The notes under the pieces: model-generated
What the model saw: only the letters and a program-made list of their open reading frames with translations
Database searches by the model: none
What the model was told of the DNA's origin: nothing
In this document: one piece after another, positions 27,801-42,800 of the stretch
Position numbering within the stretch: position 1 is the stretch's first letter
Layout of the letters: the number at the start of each line of letters is the position of its first letter
Source: Ariolimax columbianus
Lineage: Eukaryota > Mollusca > Gastropoda > Stylommatophora > Arionidae
Direction of reading: 5' to 3'
DNA: 64,000 bases
Assembly (NCBI GenBank): GCA_036924085.1
Contig: JAVGWX010000003.1
Span: 125,477,474 to 125,541,473 of the forward strand
Position numbers and translations under genes: made by a program

Positions 27801-30800
27801 TTTTAACTTTGTACTTGTTACAATGAGGCTAAATTTTAGAAGCATTCTGTAAACAATTTTATACTTACTGAGAATGTCTTGTTTCACTTTTTCCAACTCT
27901 TCTTTCAAACATGCATTTTCTCTCTCTGTATCATCATTGTGTGTGTTTGTCACATTGCATCTTTTCTCTGCCTTCATAAAAGCAAAATAAAAATGACAGC
28001 ATGAAAAACTGTGTTTAGTTAGCCATAACAAATAACATTTCTCACCATACGGACTGACCACTCATCATCATCAATGCCCATCGTTCTTTGTGGCATAGGG
28101 AATTGACAACCCTTCTCCAGCCTGTTTAGTCCTGAGCTGCCCTTTCTGTTTCTCCCCAGCTCAAGTTCAGGGACCCTTCCTTATCCAAGACCATTTGCTT
28201 TTGTTTTGTTGTCAATGTTTCTGTAACCAGCTAAGTTTTTATGGATATAGGTGATTGGCCTCCTTGATCAAATCCATTATATTCTAAGTGAATTGTCCAT
28301 TTTAGTCCCCCTTGACATGTCCAGTTTGGTAGACCATTCTGGAAGCTTACGTCTTCCCTGGAATAGTTCTTAATGTCATTGAGACACGCAAGCCCCTCAC
28401 CAACTCAAGGTAACCAATGGGGGGCGCGCCGGGCCTGATTACTAGAGATCTTAGACATACGTAACAATTTAGGCAAGTGAAATCACAATTCGATATAATA
28501 TTACTTTAGATCTTATGGTTGTTATTTTTTTTAAATTCATTTTTTATTTGATCTGACAATAAAATACCCTCTAACGCCCAGTAATTATGTTACAAAAAAT
28601 ATTTTGTGTGTTTACCAACTGCTCATATCTTGTTTGTTTATCTAATGTGAGTACAATAACTTCACATATCTAACTATTTTTAACCATGTGGGTAATAGTA
28701 TATGGAAAAGAAAAAGATGCATGTGTTAATTAAGACACAAAAGAGGAGCAAAGAATACTAGGCATATCATAAGAGGAGCTTCAAGAGAGTTAGGCAAGGG
28801 ACAACCTACCCAATCTTTGAGAAACTAAGCAGCAAGAAAAAGAAAAGACCTGTTCGTTACATGGTAGAAGTGGAGTAACTATGTTTAACTGTAGAATAAA
28901 AAGTCAGGTTAGAGAATGTGTAGTAGAAGAAGAGTAACCATGTTTGTTTAACTGTAGAATCTACAGCCAGGTTAGATAATCTGCTCCTGCGGAAGACGGA
29001 TGTGCCTGACTGAAAGGTGCAAATGTCGCAGTCAAACTGTAAACTAGTGATACAATGCATTCCGTTCTCCAAACTACATCCTGCTACTTGCAAAACATTT
29101 TACAGGGCTTGGTAGCGGGAAATTGAGAACGAACGCAGATAAAGAAGAAGAGAATCAGCTGTTTCAAGTTTGGAAAAACGTTTACATGGATATAGCAATG
29201 ACAACCATTTCTTATTAGCTGAGGAAAATGAATTATTTTGCTAAAAGTAATGAAGAAAAGTTAATTTCAAATTGAAAAACACTGCACTAACCTAAACAAT
29301 TAATATTTTTATTAGCGTTGAAAAATTGCAGCAGAAACCAGCCTCAATACGTCAATAGAAATGGAGGGAGCAAAGAACCTAACTTAATACATTAACTCTC
29401 TTTGCAGATGACTAAAGGCAAATCTACGATAGATTAGTCTATATAGATATTCAAAATCATGTCATATGAATGCACTTCATGTGTGGACAAAACAAAACGT
29501 GGTGAAGATATGAATGCACTTGGCAAGTCTGTGACAGATATAATATCAAAGACGGAAACTTTGGAGATTAGCAGAACAAGTTCACTAAACATACATGTAA
29601 ACAATGTCTAACTTAACAGGCTCCAGTGTTGATATACCAGGGAAGAACTATTATGAAAGATGTAACACTTGATGCAGAAATCAAAACTAGAAGTCAAAAG
29701 GCAGGCTACTTGTCTATCTACCTTTGTCAACTGCTACACTTTTGTGGTAACGGTTTTGTCCTTACTATTTAACAAGTGTCTGAGCAACAGGAGTGATTAG
29801 AGTGCATGCTTCTTATGGCAAAGGCAATGGGTCAGATCCACGGTAGCAACAAGCCCAGTATACCTACCTGTAAATGGGTACCTAACTTACTGACAAGTCA
29901 GCCCACTTTAGAAAAAGCTGACAACTAGTACATAGTCTAACACTCCATCCCCAATGACAGTGCCTGCTATAGTATGACCTTTACATTGTCTTGAACAAAG
30001 GACAAAGAAGCTAACTTTCAAGCTCTTTTACATCTTTAATTTGTTGCTAAATATTAAATGCTGAAATAGGGGACGACGTGGCCTAGTGGTTAAGTGACAC
30101 GGCTCACAACCCAAAGGTGCTGGGTTCGAACCCCATCACAGCACCGGCCGTTACCCCGGGGAAGCAAACCCTTAAAAAATGCAGACCCTTATATAAAATG
30201 CATGCTGAAATCGGATGCATTGGGCCGACAGGCGCAAAATAAAAACCATAGTGCAATGCACACCACCTTGGGGAATGGAGAATTAAGGCGAACGCAAAAA
30301 AAAAACAAAAAAAAATTGCTGAAATTCAGTTATTTTACAAGATTTTTTTTTTTTAAACTTTAAAACTTACCTCTTTCTGGAGATGTTTGAGTTCGATCTC
30401 CAATAGATGTGACTTTTCTAACTCTCCTGCTCTTTGTTGTTTGTCTGTTGCCATCTGCAATTCCACCATCTTATGATTTTGAGACATTCGTTCAATTTCC
30501 TTCTCCAATTCCATTTTTTGCTTCTCAACTTTCTCTATTCTTCCTTCCATTTCTCCTATATCTTTCTTTTCACTTTTCAAATGTTTCTCCGAATTGATCA
30601 ATTTGTCCTCTAACGTCAGCTTTTCTCTCTCAAGTTTTTCAATTTTCTCAACCAGTTCTCTGGTTTCGTATTGGGATTTCTTGAGCTTATCGTCACAGAT
30701 TTGCTCAATATATAACATTTTCTTCTCAGCCTGTCGAAAAGTTGTAATCTCAGCTTCCAATTTTGATATCTGTAAAACAAATTAACAATTAAGATTTTTA

Positions 30801-33800
30801 AAACAACCCATCTCATGATCTGTCTCCCTTTAAAACATTTAATGTGCTTCCAGTCAGAATGAAGCAAAGAAAGGTAACACTGTAACCTGGTGGACATGTC
30901 ATAATAGATGGCTAAGGAGGGTGGTCATTGATCTTGTTACTCCATCATGTAGAAACTATAACCCACAAGAAAATGAAAAGATCTACATGACAATAGAAGA
31001 GTGACAGTAGATGTACAGCTATAATACATAGCTATAGTACATCTACTTGAGTCAAGAAATTATGAACTCCCATGATTTGCTTCAAACCTGCTTCAATGAC
31101 TCGCAAATACGATGATAAGAAAGTACAGGTGGGCAGGATACGTGGTATGCCTGATTATAGATGGACACATAAAGTGATTTCATGGTGGCCCTACACCTAT
31201 AATCCTCATCTGGACGTCCACCAATGAGATGGAGAGATGGCCTTCGCCGTGGCCTTGATCTGGCATGGTACTTAATGGCAAAGGACAGAGATGAGTTTAG
31301 ATGAGGTTTGCCTACCTGGCAAAAGGTACAAAATGTGCTTGAATGAACACCAGAATCCAGAGTCCAAGTCCAAGGGCAGATGAGCAAAAAGGTGACACTC
31401 GAGCAGGGAGTACCCCAAGGGGGAGTACTGTCACCCACACTCTTTCTGGTATATATAAACGATATTACAGAGAATATACCAAGAAGAGTCCATAGCTCAA
31501 TGTTTGCAGACGATCTGGCTATGTGGACCTCTGAAAAGAATCTCACCATAGCAAGAAATCGGATGCAAACGGCCCTAACATCGCTGGAAGAGTGGGCGAA
31601 CTCATGGCTGGTCAAAATAAACGAGGAGAAAACCACGTGCACAATATTCTCGCTCTCATTAAAACCCCAAAGTACCAAATTAAGCCTAAATGGCAAAATC
31701 CTGCAGCCAAACGACAACCCAACCTATCTGGGAGTCACATTTGATCGGCGCATGACATGGAAAAGTCAGATTGAGAGAAACCGAATGAAAGCCAGAGAAA
31801 GAATGGCGATCATGAGGAAACTTGCTGGCACAAGCTGGGGAGCAGACGAAGGCATACTAAAGAAACTGTACACTGGAAGAGTGAGACCAGTTCTCGAGTA
31901 TGGCATTGCGGCATGGACAACAGCAGCGAAGGCGGACTTCGATAAAGTTAACAAACTTCAAAACCAAGCCATGAGAATTATAACAGGTGGCATGAAGTCA
32001 ACGCCAATTGTAGAACTTGAAAAGATTACAAAACTGCAATCCATGACCGATAGAAGAGACTGCAGAGCCCAGCTGCAGTCAGAGAAACTCCGAAGACTGA
32101 CGGACCATCCAATGTACCAGAGACTAAACAATCTGGGAAATGGGAAACTGAAGCGGAGAAACTTTGCAGAAATAGCCAAAGCAAAGATGCACGAAGATCC
32201 CATAAACGCACTAACAACACCAAAACCCATCACTACTGTACGAAAACCTACTTGGAGGCAGGATATATTTCCAGAGGTGGTAGAAAATATACCAGGTATT
32301 GCAAACAAAAACTGCCAGAGTGAGAAAGAAAGGAGAGACACTACCCTAAGCTTCATAACGAAAAGCTACCCAAGCATGGACTGTGACCCATGCATACACC
32401 GACGGTTCTGTAACAAACACTACACAGAACGGAGGGGCAGGAGCATTCCTGAACCTACCAAATGGCACAAATATAACACTGTCATTCGCTACTGGTAAGT
32501 ACACAAGCAATTTCAGAGCAGAGGCAGAGGCACTGAGGGCGGCAGTGGAAGAAATGGTGACACACAGTGAAAATGAGAGCCATATAGTCTTGCTGACAGA
32601 TGCTCTCGAAGTAGTCACAGCGCTAAAAAGCCAGAAGAACACTGAGCTTAATGACTTAAGAGCAGCACTCTGCAAACTGTGCCAGCAGTCCGCACCAAAA
32701 AGGGTGGTGGTGCAGTGGGTTCCGTCACACTGCAACATCCTAGGCAACGAGGAGGCAGACAGACTGGCAAAAGAAGGTGCAAGGCTACCACAAACAGATA
32801 CCAGCATGACGTACGAAGAGTCAAAACGGCTTATCAAAGCCAGATACATGTCCAAATGGGAAACCGAACATACTGGTTACACCAAAAACGATGCCTATTA
32901 CCAGTTGAACCGAAGAGAGCAGGTCGTTGTCTTCAGACTTCGCACTGGCCACAACAGACTGAGGTACCACCTATTCAACAAACTGAAGATAGGGTGTACC
33001 GACGAATGCCCGTGCGATACTGGTAAAATGACCACTGAACATCTGCTGCAGAGCTGCCCGACATACAAGGATCAGAGAGAGCAGATGTGGCCATTGCCAG
33101 TGGAACTGCAAGACAAGCTGTATGGTAGTGGCGAGAGTCTCAGGATGACCGCCGCTTTTTTCGAGAAAATAATGGTTACTGTCTGACTGTGTACGCAGAA
33201 GAAGAAGAAGAAGAACACCAGAATTACAGATATAATATTATGTAACTGTATGTAATAACAGACAAATACTCTTATTTACCCCACTCAAAATATTTGTTGT
33301 CAACCCATAGAGAACAAACTTTCAACCTATTTCTGCAAGCCATCAGCTTGGCATATCTGCTTCTGCCCTTTCTGTGTCGTCCTTATTCTGCATTTAGCAA
33401 TCTATATTGCACATACAATATATGAAAATCATCTAATGGTTCATGGGTATTTAGCTATTTACCCTGTATTCAAATAGGAGCCACGTAGCACAGTGGTTGG
33501 CGAGCTGGCTTTGCCTCTGAGTGGTCCTGGGTTCATTCCCCAGTTGAGGCGTAAATGTTTTTTCAGACCGCAATGGATCCCGGGTCGACCCAGCCTTAAA
33601 TAGGTACCGGTTCAGTCCGAGAAGTAAAAGCGGCGAGGGAGAGGAGTTGGCTACCGCCCTCATATAGCCGAGCCTTTGAAATGTGAGATCGCTAATACCT
33701 CACACTCCTACGGCAGTAATGCTATGGGTTACTTTACTTTACTATTCAAATATATAACATTTTCTAATCGTTCCTATGTATTTAGTTATCTGCTCCATAT

Positions 33801-36800
33801 ACAAATACATAAAAATAATCTAATTGTTATTCTCAATTCTGTACTTGTTATATAGTGTATGCAAAAATCTAAAAATACAAATCTAAAAATAAATATAAAT
33901 TATCATATATTATATGTGCTAATGAGTTAGATCTTAGAAACAAAATACTGACATGAAAGACAATTAATATACACATTGGTTACCTAAGACATATGTGCAT
34001 GTTTGTCGGCTATAATAGCTGCCACATATCAATTAATTCAAAATAGCACAAAACGACCTTCTTGACTTCTCAAAGGCTTCTGAGAGGCAAATCATGCCTA
34101 GTAGATGTAACACTCAAAAGAGAAAGTGGGAAATATGACAAACATAATCAACATGGAGACAACTGAAAACTATCTTATGGAACACTGTATAGATTTATAT
34201 TTTTTTAAAGTGCACACATCAATAAGATATTCAGGAACTCACTTGTTGATTTAAATTAGCAGTTTCTATTTCCTTCTTGCTGATGAGACGGTCCAGTTTA
34301 TCTTTTTGAATCTTGTCAGAGTCCATCACTAAGGTTAGAAAAAATAAAGTCTGCATGTACAAATACTATACTATGTGCTGAAGAGCATAACCATTTTTAA
34401 CTCTTAAAGGCCATAAGAACGCTGTCAGCATTCTTCCTGGCATCTACTTGATGCCAGAAAAAGGCTCATATCGTTACCAGCAGTGAACAACATTTTTTTC
34501 CCCCCAGTGTTTCTAAATTTTAATTGACATTACATGGTAAAAAAAGTAACTCATATTTGCGTTTCAATTGTTAAAGCTTCGACGTACATTGAGGAAAATC
34601 AAAGTTGTAAAACATTTGTCATCTTTCAAGCCAGTTTATCACCAAAATGTGTAGCGAATCTAGCACTTCGATATTGTCTAATAGTAGGTTGTTTTTATCT
34701 GTAGAAAAAGCTAGGGAGTTGTGTACTCTAGATGAATTTAGTGTGTTTAATGAATTTTAGTGACGAGAATTCACAGCCAGGACCTAGTGCTGCTAAAAGA
34801 CAAAAACATCAAAGACTGGCCCCATCAACAGAAAAATTAAGATGCAATATTTCTAAAGCAAATTCTAGAGAACATGATAACGAATGGGTTTCAATACCAA
34901 ATTCCATCACCACTACTGACTGACTGACCCAGAACTGCTACAAAAAATATTTTCTAGTAGATATTTTTCATATGTCGATGAGTGTTATTCTGAAGTACAC
35001 TTGACCAATCTGCATTACGTTTCAGTGGTTATTCATGGATTGGTGACATTTTTGTGTGTGAAAAATCGTTTTTATTACAAAAAATTACAATACAATTATT
35101 AATTACTTGCAATATTTTATGAAATTTTACTGCATATTCATTTTAATTTGATATTTTACATGTTTGTCTTCCTTGTGAAATAATTAAGAAAAGTGAAGTT
35201 TTATGTAGAGACTGCTTTTATAGAGATATAATAATTCTGGCAAAACTAGTTTAATTGCCTTGGTGATCAAGTGGTTCAAAAAGCAACCAGTCATTTTTTT
35301 TCCCGAGCGGCATCCGCTGTCTACATGAGCAGTGGGATGCGTGTCTGAATGCCTATGGCAACTTTTTCTAGTAACTCTGTGGCATGTTTGCTTCATAACA
35401 ATTGCTATATTTATTTCTGTCATCTTGCCGAAGACGGATGTATCGGACCAAAAGATGCAAATATCGCAGTCAAGCTGTAAACTAGTGACACAATACATTC
35501 CGTTCTCTGGACTACATCCTGCTACTTGCAAAGCCCTGTTCAGGTCAGGGTTGCAGGAAATTGAGAAAGAACGCAGAAGAATTCTATTACACCAGATGAT
35601 GTAATTTTCAAATGTTTGTATAATATAGTCACTGGGTCAGGTTTCAGTTGAACATACCTCATATATTATATTTAAAGAAAGGAGAGTTTTCAATATTTGG
35701 ATAGTTTAACTATTAAAGGCCATAATTTTTAATGACGTCTGCATCAGAGTTGAATCTTTGTCCCTTCATACATTTTTTTAAGGGTCCGAATAAATGAAAG
35801 TCACAAGGGGACAGATCAGGGCTATTGGATGGGTGTGGCAGTACTTCCCGTCTTTTCTGTGCTATCGCTTTCTGAACAATGTTCGCGACATGTGGACGCA
35901 CATTGTCATGGAGCAGAATCACACCACGAGAAAGCATGCTAGGTCTTTTATTCTCGATTGCTATATGCAGCTTTATCTAGTGTGAAAGTGGTGGTACTAC
36001 AATTTAACACCTGCCACTATGCACAAAGGAAACGAATCACCCTCCTCTTCGTATCGCAGCAATTGGTTCATCTTCGTATCGCAGCAATTGGTTCAAACTC
36101 CATCCCATGCGTTCTTCCTGATGGTGGTTGGTCAGCAGCCGAGGCACCCATTGTGAACACACACACCTTTCAATACTTCAGTTTCTTACTAACCACCATT
36201 TGAACTGTCCCTAGCAAAACTGCAAATTCCTCTGCTGGCAAACGTAAGTTTCGGCAGCGGTCTACCAGAATTGCTGCATCAATTTTGGCAATGGCATCTT
36301 CGGACGCAACAATATGCGCCTGACCTGTCTCGGAAGATCTTTCGTTAACTAACGTCCTTCTTTACACATTGTTGTCCAGTTCTTCACTGTTGTCTTCGAC
36401 ACACTTTTGTCACCATACACAGCCAGTATTCTGCAATGAATGTCAACTGGTCGACATCCTTCAGCTGTTAGAAACCAAATCACCGCTCGCTGATCAACTC
36501 TGAATGGATTCTGTATCACACGCGCTATTTTCAACGGTCGACTGAGGAAACCCGAGTCGGAGGATAATGAAATTTTGCAAACTTGGCGGTTGGCATGTGC
36601 TGTTTACACCAGAAGTGATATCATGCGCATTGTACGTATGTTCACTTGTTGCAGTTTGGGGAGGTTTCATTTGAACACGTCTCATATTTAAAATTTTTTT
36701 CATAATTGAAAGCAGCTTTTTACTTCAATGAGTACTGTAAAAGAATGTGCTGTAATTGGTGCATTAAGTTTTAGTGTCTTCATATGTGTACCATCCACCA

Positions 36801-39800
36801 ATTTTCTTTAATGTCCCCTTTATGAAGACAAGATCACCTGTAGATGGCTCCTTACATGGAGTATGTGCCAAAACACTATGTGGGCTAGCAGCGATTTCTG
36901 GATTAATTTATTTTACAAGATTAGGTTGTAAACTTTATGCATAATCTTCTTTAACTGCCTTTTACAATATGCATCCTGCTGAAGACGGATGTGTCAGATC
37001 GAAAGGTACAAATATCACAGTCAAACTGTAAACTAGTGACAACGTAATCCATTCTCCGGACTACATCCTGTTACTCACAAAGTCCTGCTCAGGGGTTGGT
37101 AGCGGGAGATTGAGAGCGAATGAAGAAGACAATATGCATGTATGTGCATGTACAATATGCATTCCCGCGTTCACAGTAAAGGATACAGAATCTAGACAAG
37201 AACTTGACCAGTTTGAAAAAATTGGTCATACGACTAACTAGTTGCTAACTATTTAATCTTAGGTGTAGTGTCAAAATTGGTCACATCAAGAGCTTTTTTA
37301 ACAATCTGAACGTCAGCTTCATAAACAGGGTGGTGGTTGGCGTGGGCTAGTGACAGAGCTCACAATTCGAAGGTGCTGGGTTCGATCGCCATCACAGCAC
37401 CGGCCATTACCCCAGGGAAGCAAACACTTAGAAAATGCAGGACGAGGCAGACCCTTACATAAAATGCATGCCGGAATCAGATGCACTGGGCTGACAGGCG
37501 CAAAATAAAAACTTAGTGCAACGCACACCACTTCGGGAAATAGAGAAGTTAGGCTAACGCAAAAGAAAAATAAATAAATAAACAGGGTGGAGCACACAAA
37601 ATCAGCCCCATGTTTTGATTGTGCATTACAGCATTGGTAACAATTCTATATTCCTAAACATGCTCGGCGAGGAGACAAATGTATTCCAGGTGCAGGCTAT
37701 CATTTCAAGTCCATAATGCCATAAATGAAACTCTGAAAATGAGAATGTTAAAAGGTGTATTGTATACAATACCTAGTAGTTCTAACATTGTTTTAGATAA
37801 TTTATCGAACTTGTATTTAAACAAGCTCCCAAAACTTATACTGAAGACATAAATGCTGTGTGGTGTTAATATTTCCACTAACTCCAGATAAGTGTGATCA
37901 TCATGGAGCAATGTAACAAACAGCAAATGAATGAACAATTCAAAGTTGAGAATGAACAATGATAACCTCAATGTGGAGTGAACAAGCTAACTTCCTCAAT
38001 GTGGAGTGAACAAGCTAACTTCCTCAATGTGGAGTGAACAAGCTAACTTCCTCAATGTGGAGTGAACAAGCTAACTTCCTCAATGTGGAGTGAACAAGCT
38101 ATCCCCCTCAATGTGGAGTGAACAAGCTAACCCCTCAATGCAGAGTTAACAAGAAGTCTACAGGCCTGTAAAACACAAATGTACATAGTCTCACTAGATT
38201 TCAAACTATCCAACTCATCGTCCTGTCTTTTCATCACATTATCTTGCTGATCCATCAACTCTTCGCATTCTGCTAGACTGCCTTTCATGATATCAAGATT
38301 TACTTGGTATTCTTGAATATCTAAGGAAAAAAAATACTAGTATCAGAATGCAGTTTGAGATTTGATTTCCAAAAAGAAATTGGTTAGTTTTTGTGTAACA
38401 ATGAATGTTTTTTTTTTTTTTTTAATGGAACAGTTACAGTTAAGCTGGTCTCTTCTCTCTTATTCTAACAAGATATTCAACTATTGTGAACTTACTCAAC
38501 ATTAACACATATTTTGAGTAATTTAATTGTTAGCACATTAATTCATGAATTTAAAAACGTAGTGGCATTATTGATTTGTTCCTACCTTTAGATGAGTACA
38601 TAACAAGCTGTAGTGTTTTCTAAGATAGATTTTGATGAATTATATGTAATTTTCTAGATATCTGAATGTGCTGCTACTGACTACTTTCCTAGAGGTGCCT
38701 TGAGCAGTTCTTGTAATTTTACCAAGCTACTGAATAAACTATTCTAGTGGTGCCTTGTGTGGTTCTTGTAATTTTAACAAGCTACTGGATTAACTATTCT
38801 AGTGATGCCTTGAGCGGTTCTTGTAATTTTAACAAGCTACTGAATCAACTATTCTAGTAGTGCCTTGTGTGGTTGTTGTAATTTTAACAAGCTACTGACT
38901 ACTTTCCTAGAGGTGCCTTGAGCGGTTCTTGTAATTTTACCAAGCTACTGAATCAACTATTCTAGTGGTGCCTTGTGTGGTTCTTGTAATTTTAACAAGC
39001 TACTGAATAAACTATTCTAGTGGTGCCTTGAGCAGTTCTTGTAATTTTAACAAGCTACTGAATAAACTATTCTAGTGGTGCCTTGTGTGGTTCTTGTAAT
39101 TTTACCAAGCTACTGAATAAACTATTCTAGTGGTGCCTTGTGTGGTTCTTGTAATTTGAACAAGCTACTGGATTAACTATTCTAGTGATGCCTTGAGCGG
39201 TTCTTGTAATTTTAACAAGCTACTGGATTAACTATTCTAGTGATGCCTTGAGCGGTTCTTGTAATTTTAACAAGCTACTGAATAAACTATTCTAGTGGTG
39301 CCTTGAGCGGTTCTTGCAATTGTAACAAACTACTGGATTAACCATTCTAGTGATGCCTTGAGCGATTCTGGTAGTCTTTTTATCTGAATTTTCTTTGAAA
39401 CAGTGAACAATAGCTTTTTTTGTACTGAGATTTTCTATTGGTGACTCAGTTACAAAATAATGTTAATTCTTAGTGATTATTGTTATGATTAACTAGGTCT
39501 GTTTAACTCTTTTGCAGTGAATGCCAAGTTGAAGAACAATTCTTAGTCATAAACTTTATACCACTTTCATTAATACAAAACATAGTACAGTGATGCCTAT
39601 GACTCCCATTTATCGTTTTTTATGAATATGTAAATTAATTCTAGAAATTATGAGGGTGTAGCTGGGGAATAGATGCTAGTCCAGTCAGGTATAACATAAT
39701 GACCATAACGTCGCGTCACAATACACTAAGCCCACAATTTCTCTTCCATGTAGCGTTCAACTGCCTGGAATACAGCGGTCCACCTTCACTAGCACGGGAT

Positions 39801-42800
39801 GTGAGGAAAGCTACAACCCGCCACTTAATGTCCTTTTCAGGGTGCACAAAAGGGTAAACTTATTCATTGTGGGCATTAAACAACAATATAAGGGTGTAGC
39901 GTGATTCTGTAAATTATTTGAGAGTGTAGCATTATTCTAGAAACCTGTACTTCCCATCGCAGATGAAGAGCGACTATATGAGCACACATCTCTGTGGATT
40001 ATAAAGCTTTATGACAGACATTTTTAAAATCAGAATTAAATGTAATTTAGACTTTAGCCAATGACATGGGTCACTAATTACAATCGACTTCACTTTCCTT
40101 TTCCTTAACTCCCTTTGAAGCATAGTATTACCACTGTAGATGGCTCCTAACAAAGAGCCTGTATTAAAGAATTTTGTGCGCTGTTGTAGTAGTGGTTTCT
40201 ACAGCAGTTTGTTTTACATGAGGTTGCCAGTCGCATACACAACCCTCTAACAACATGAATGGATGTATAGTGGTTCAATTATTTGCTTCCTAGTAAAGGG
40301 TTAAGGTATCCAGAAGAGAAATCACTGTCATTAAATCTACATAATGCTCTATTTGTACTTATTAATTTGAATAACAAACTTACTTTTTTGGGTTTCCTGT
40401 CGTTGCTCTTTTTCTGCAGCTAAAGATTGTTCGAGTTCTTTAATCCTAAACTCAAGATCGTCTGTGTTCTTGCTCTGGAATACCACATGAAATTTGTGTA
40501 AAGGTAATGCTCATTGCAAGCAGCTTTTTATTCCATTGATAATAAAATGATATTTCATTTAGAACAAATAAAATTCTACAAACCATGAGGGCGCTGAATG
40601 ATTTTTTAGAAACTATGAGGGCACAGTATGATTCTGGAAACTATACGAAGGTGTAGCATTATTCTTGAAATTATGAGGATGTAGAGTGATTCTTGAAATT
40701 ATTTGAGGGGGTAGCGTTATTTTTGAAATTTTGTGGGTGTAGCATTATACTGGAAATTATGCGGGTGTAGAGTTATTATAGAATTGACGTTGCAGCATTA
40801 TTCATTTTTTTTTACTTTGTTTTATTTATCTATTCCCTAAGGTGGTGTGTGTTGCAATATGTTTTTATTGTTACGCCTGTTGGCCCAGTGCATCCGACAT
40901 TCGTCATTCATTTTATTTAAGGGTCTGCTGCCCCTGGGAAACGGCCGGTGCTGTAATTGGGGAGTGAACCCAGCCAGCACCTTTGGATTGTGAGCCGTGT
41001 CACTTAGGACCTAGCCCACGCCGCCCCCGGAAATTATATAAGAGTAACATAGTTCTAGAAATTATGAGGGAGTAGCATCATTCTGAAAATTATATAAGGG
41101 TGTAGCATTATTCTGAAAATTATATAAGGGTGTAGTAGCATTATGCTGTACAATAATGTAGATGATATCAAGAGCCAATAACTGAAATTGTAGCGTAACA
41201 CCAGGGGAGGTAAAAAATTTGTTTAGTATCAAAGAGCCAAGTAAAAATGTAAGCCAAGCATAGTGCTGGACAAAAATAATTTACCGCAATGAGGAAAATG
41301 TACAAGTAAATACTACACTTGTCGTGAAATGTTCATGTGGCAACCTGGATTTGCCATGCTCTGCCTAACACTATCAAAAATGCAGAAACAATTGGTACAA
41401 ATTCTGACCATTAGCAAAATACATGGAAATCTCAGTATAACTAATGTGAACGGCCGAGGAGATCTATACAGCGAAGATGCAAAGTGTTTTTTTTTTAAAA
41501 CTATTCCTCTTCTTCGTACGCTGTCAGACGTCAACTTGTGTTTGTTCTAAGAAAGCAGCTGTTATCCTGAGGCTGTCGACACTGCCATAGAGCTTGTCTA
41601 GTGTTAGCCACATGTGCTTTCTCTGGTCCTCGTATGTTTGGCAATTTTGCAGCAGATGTTCAGCGGTCATTTTCCCTGTACCACACGTGCATACGTCAGT
41701 GCCACCTATCTTCAGTTTATTGAATAGATGGTACCTCAGTCTGTTGTGGCCTGTACGGAGTCTGAAGACCACAACCTGCTCTCTTCTGTTCAACTGGTAA
41801 TACGCATAATTTGTTGTGTAACCAGTATGCTCTGTTTCCCATTTGGCCATGTATCTGTCCCTAATAAACCTTAAAACTATTCAATTGTTATGTGTTTATT
41901 CTAATTCAGCTCATCCTGTATCAAATTCATTAAATGCTTAGAGCGGCTCACCTTCATTGTTGAAATTTAAGTTTCCAGGCCCTCATCACTTTAAAAAAAC
42001 TCAAACAGCCAATATCAGAGAAAGGAAAGTCTTATGTCCTATTCATTCATCACATTCTACAGCAGAGCTAACTACAGCACATTCATTCATAGCATTCTAC
42101 AGCAACACCAACACCACGGCATCATAATAAAGCCTTTTATATGCAAGCCAAAGCGGTTTCATAGTTGTTTGTACATGGAAAGAACTGATGCTACTTTCCA
42201 TTTCCTCCAGCTTATTGTTTGGTGATTGGGCTATTTTGTATCTTAATGGAACAGTGAAATACCCTAACCATCTCCATATATGGAACAGAACGCACTCATG
42301 TTGAGCATGATTCTGAGGTAATGGTCTGGTGTACCAATTTCAAAAGCAGCATTATTCAGACCATGTTCTCAATAATATTTCTACTCTTTGTTGTGGTAGA
42401 GGAGATTGTGTCTTATCATAAAAGCTAGGGAGAGAAGAATAACATCAGGGTCAGGTGGAAAATGCTGAAGAAAACCTCCATCTCATTTTCTCATAGGGCT
42501 CGTCGAAACAGGCTGTGACACACTGCAGTCAGGCTGAGGTGGAGATCGACACTGTAATATCCATAGTGGTCAGGTTACTGAGAAGCCTTACATTGTACCT
42601 AGGAGGACCATGCTCCACATTCTCAAGTTCTCCTCAGAATGTAAGAAGAACCACTGTAACTGGCCACCAAAGAAATATCGTCAAGAGCTAAGAACTCAGT
42701 ACACGTGGCCTCCAACAATAACCATAAGAGCTATGCTGGTGGAATGATTAGAGACAAATTTAAATTGGAAAAAGGAATTCAAAATAATTGGAAGGAGAGT

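Noticed and set aside
34399..35725. An element bounded by TTAACTCTTAAAGGCCATAA (34399) and TTAACTATTAAAGGCCATAA (35706)
   Set aside because: The two matches are direct, not inverted, and the second is the end of the mariner reading frame, so the resemblance is probably chance.
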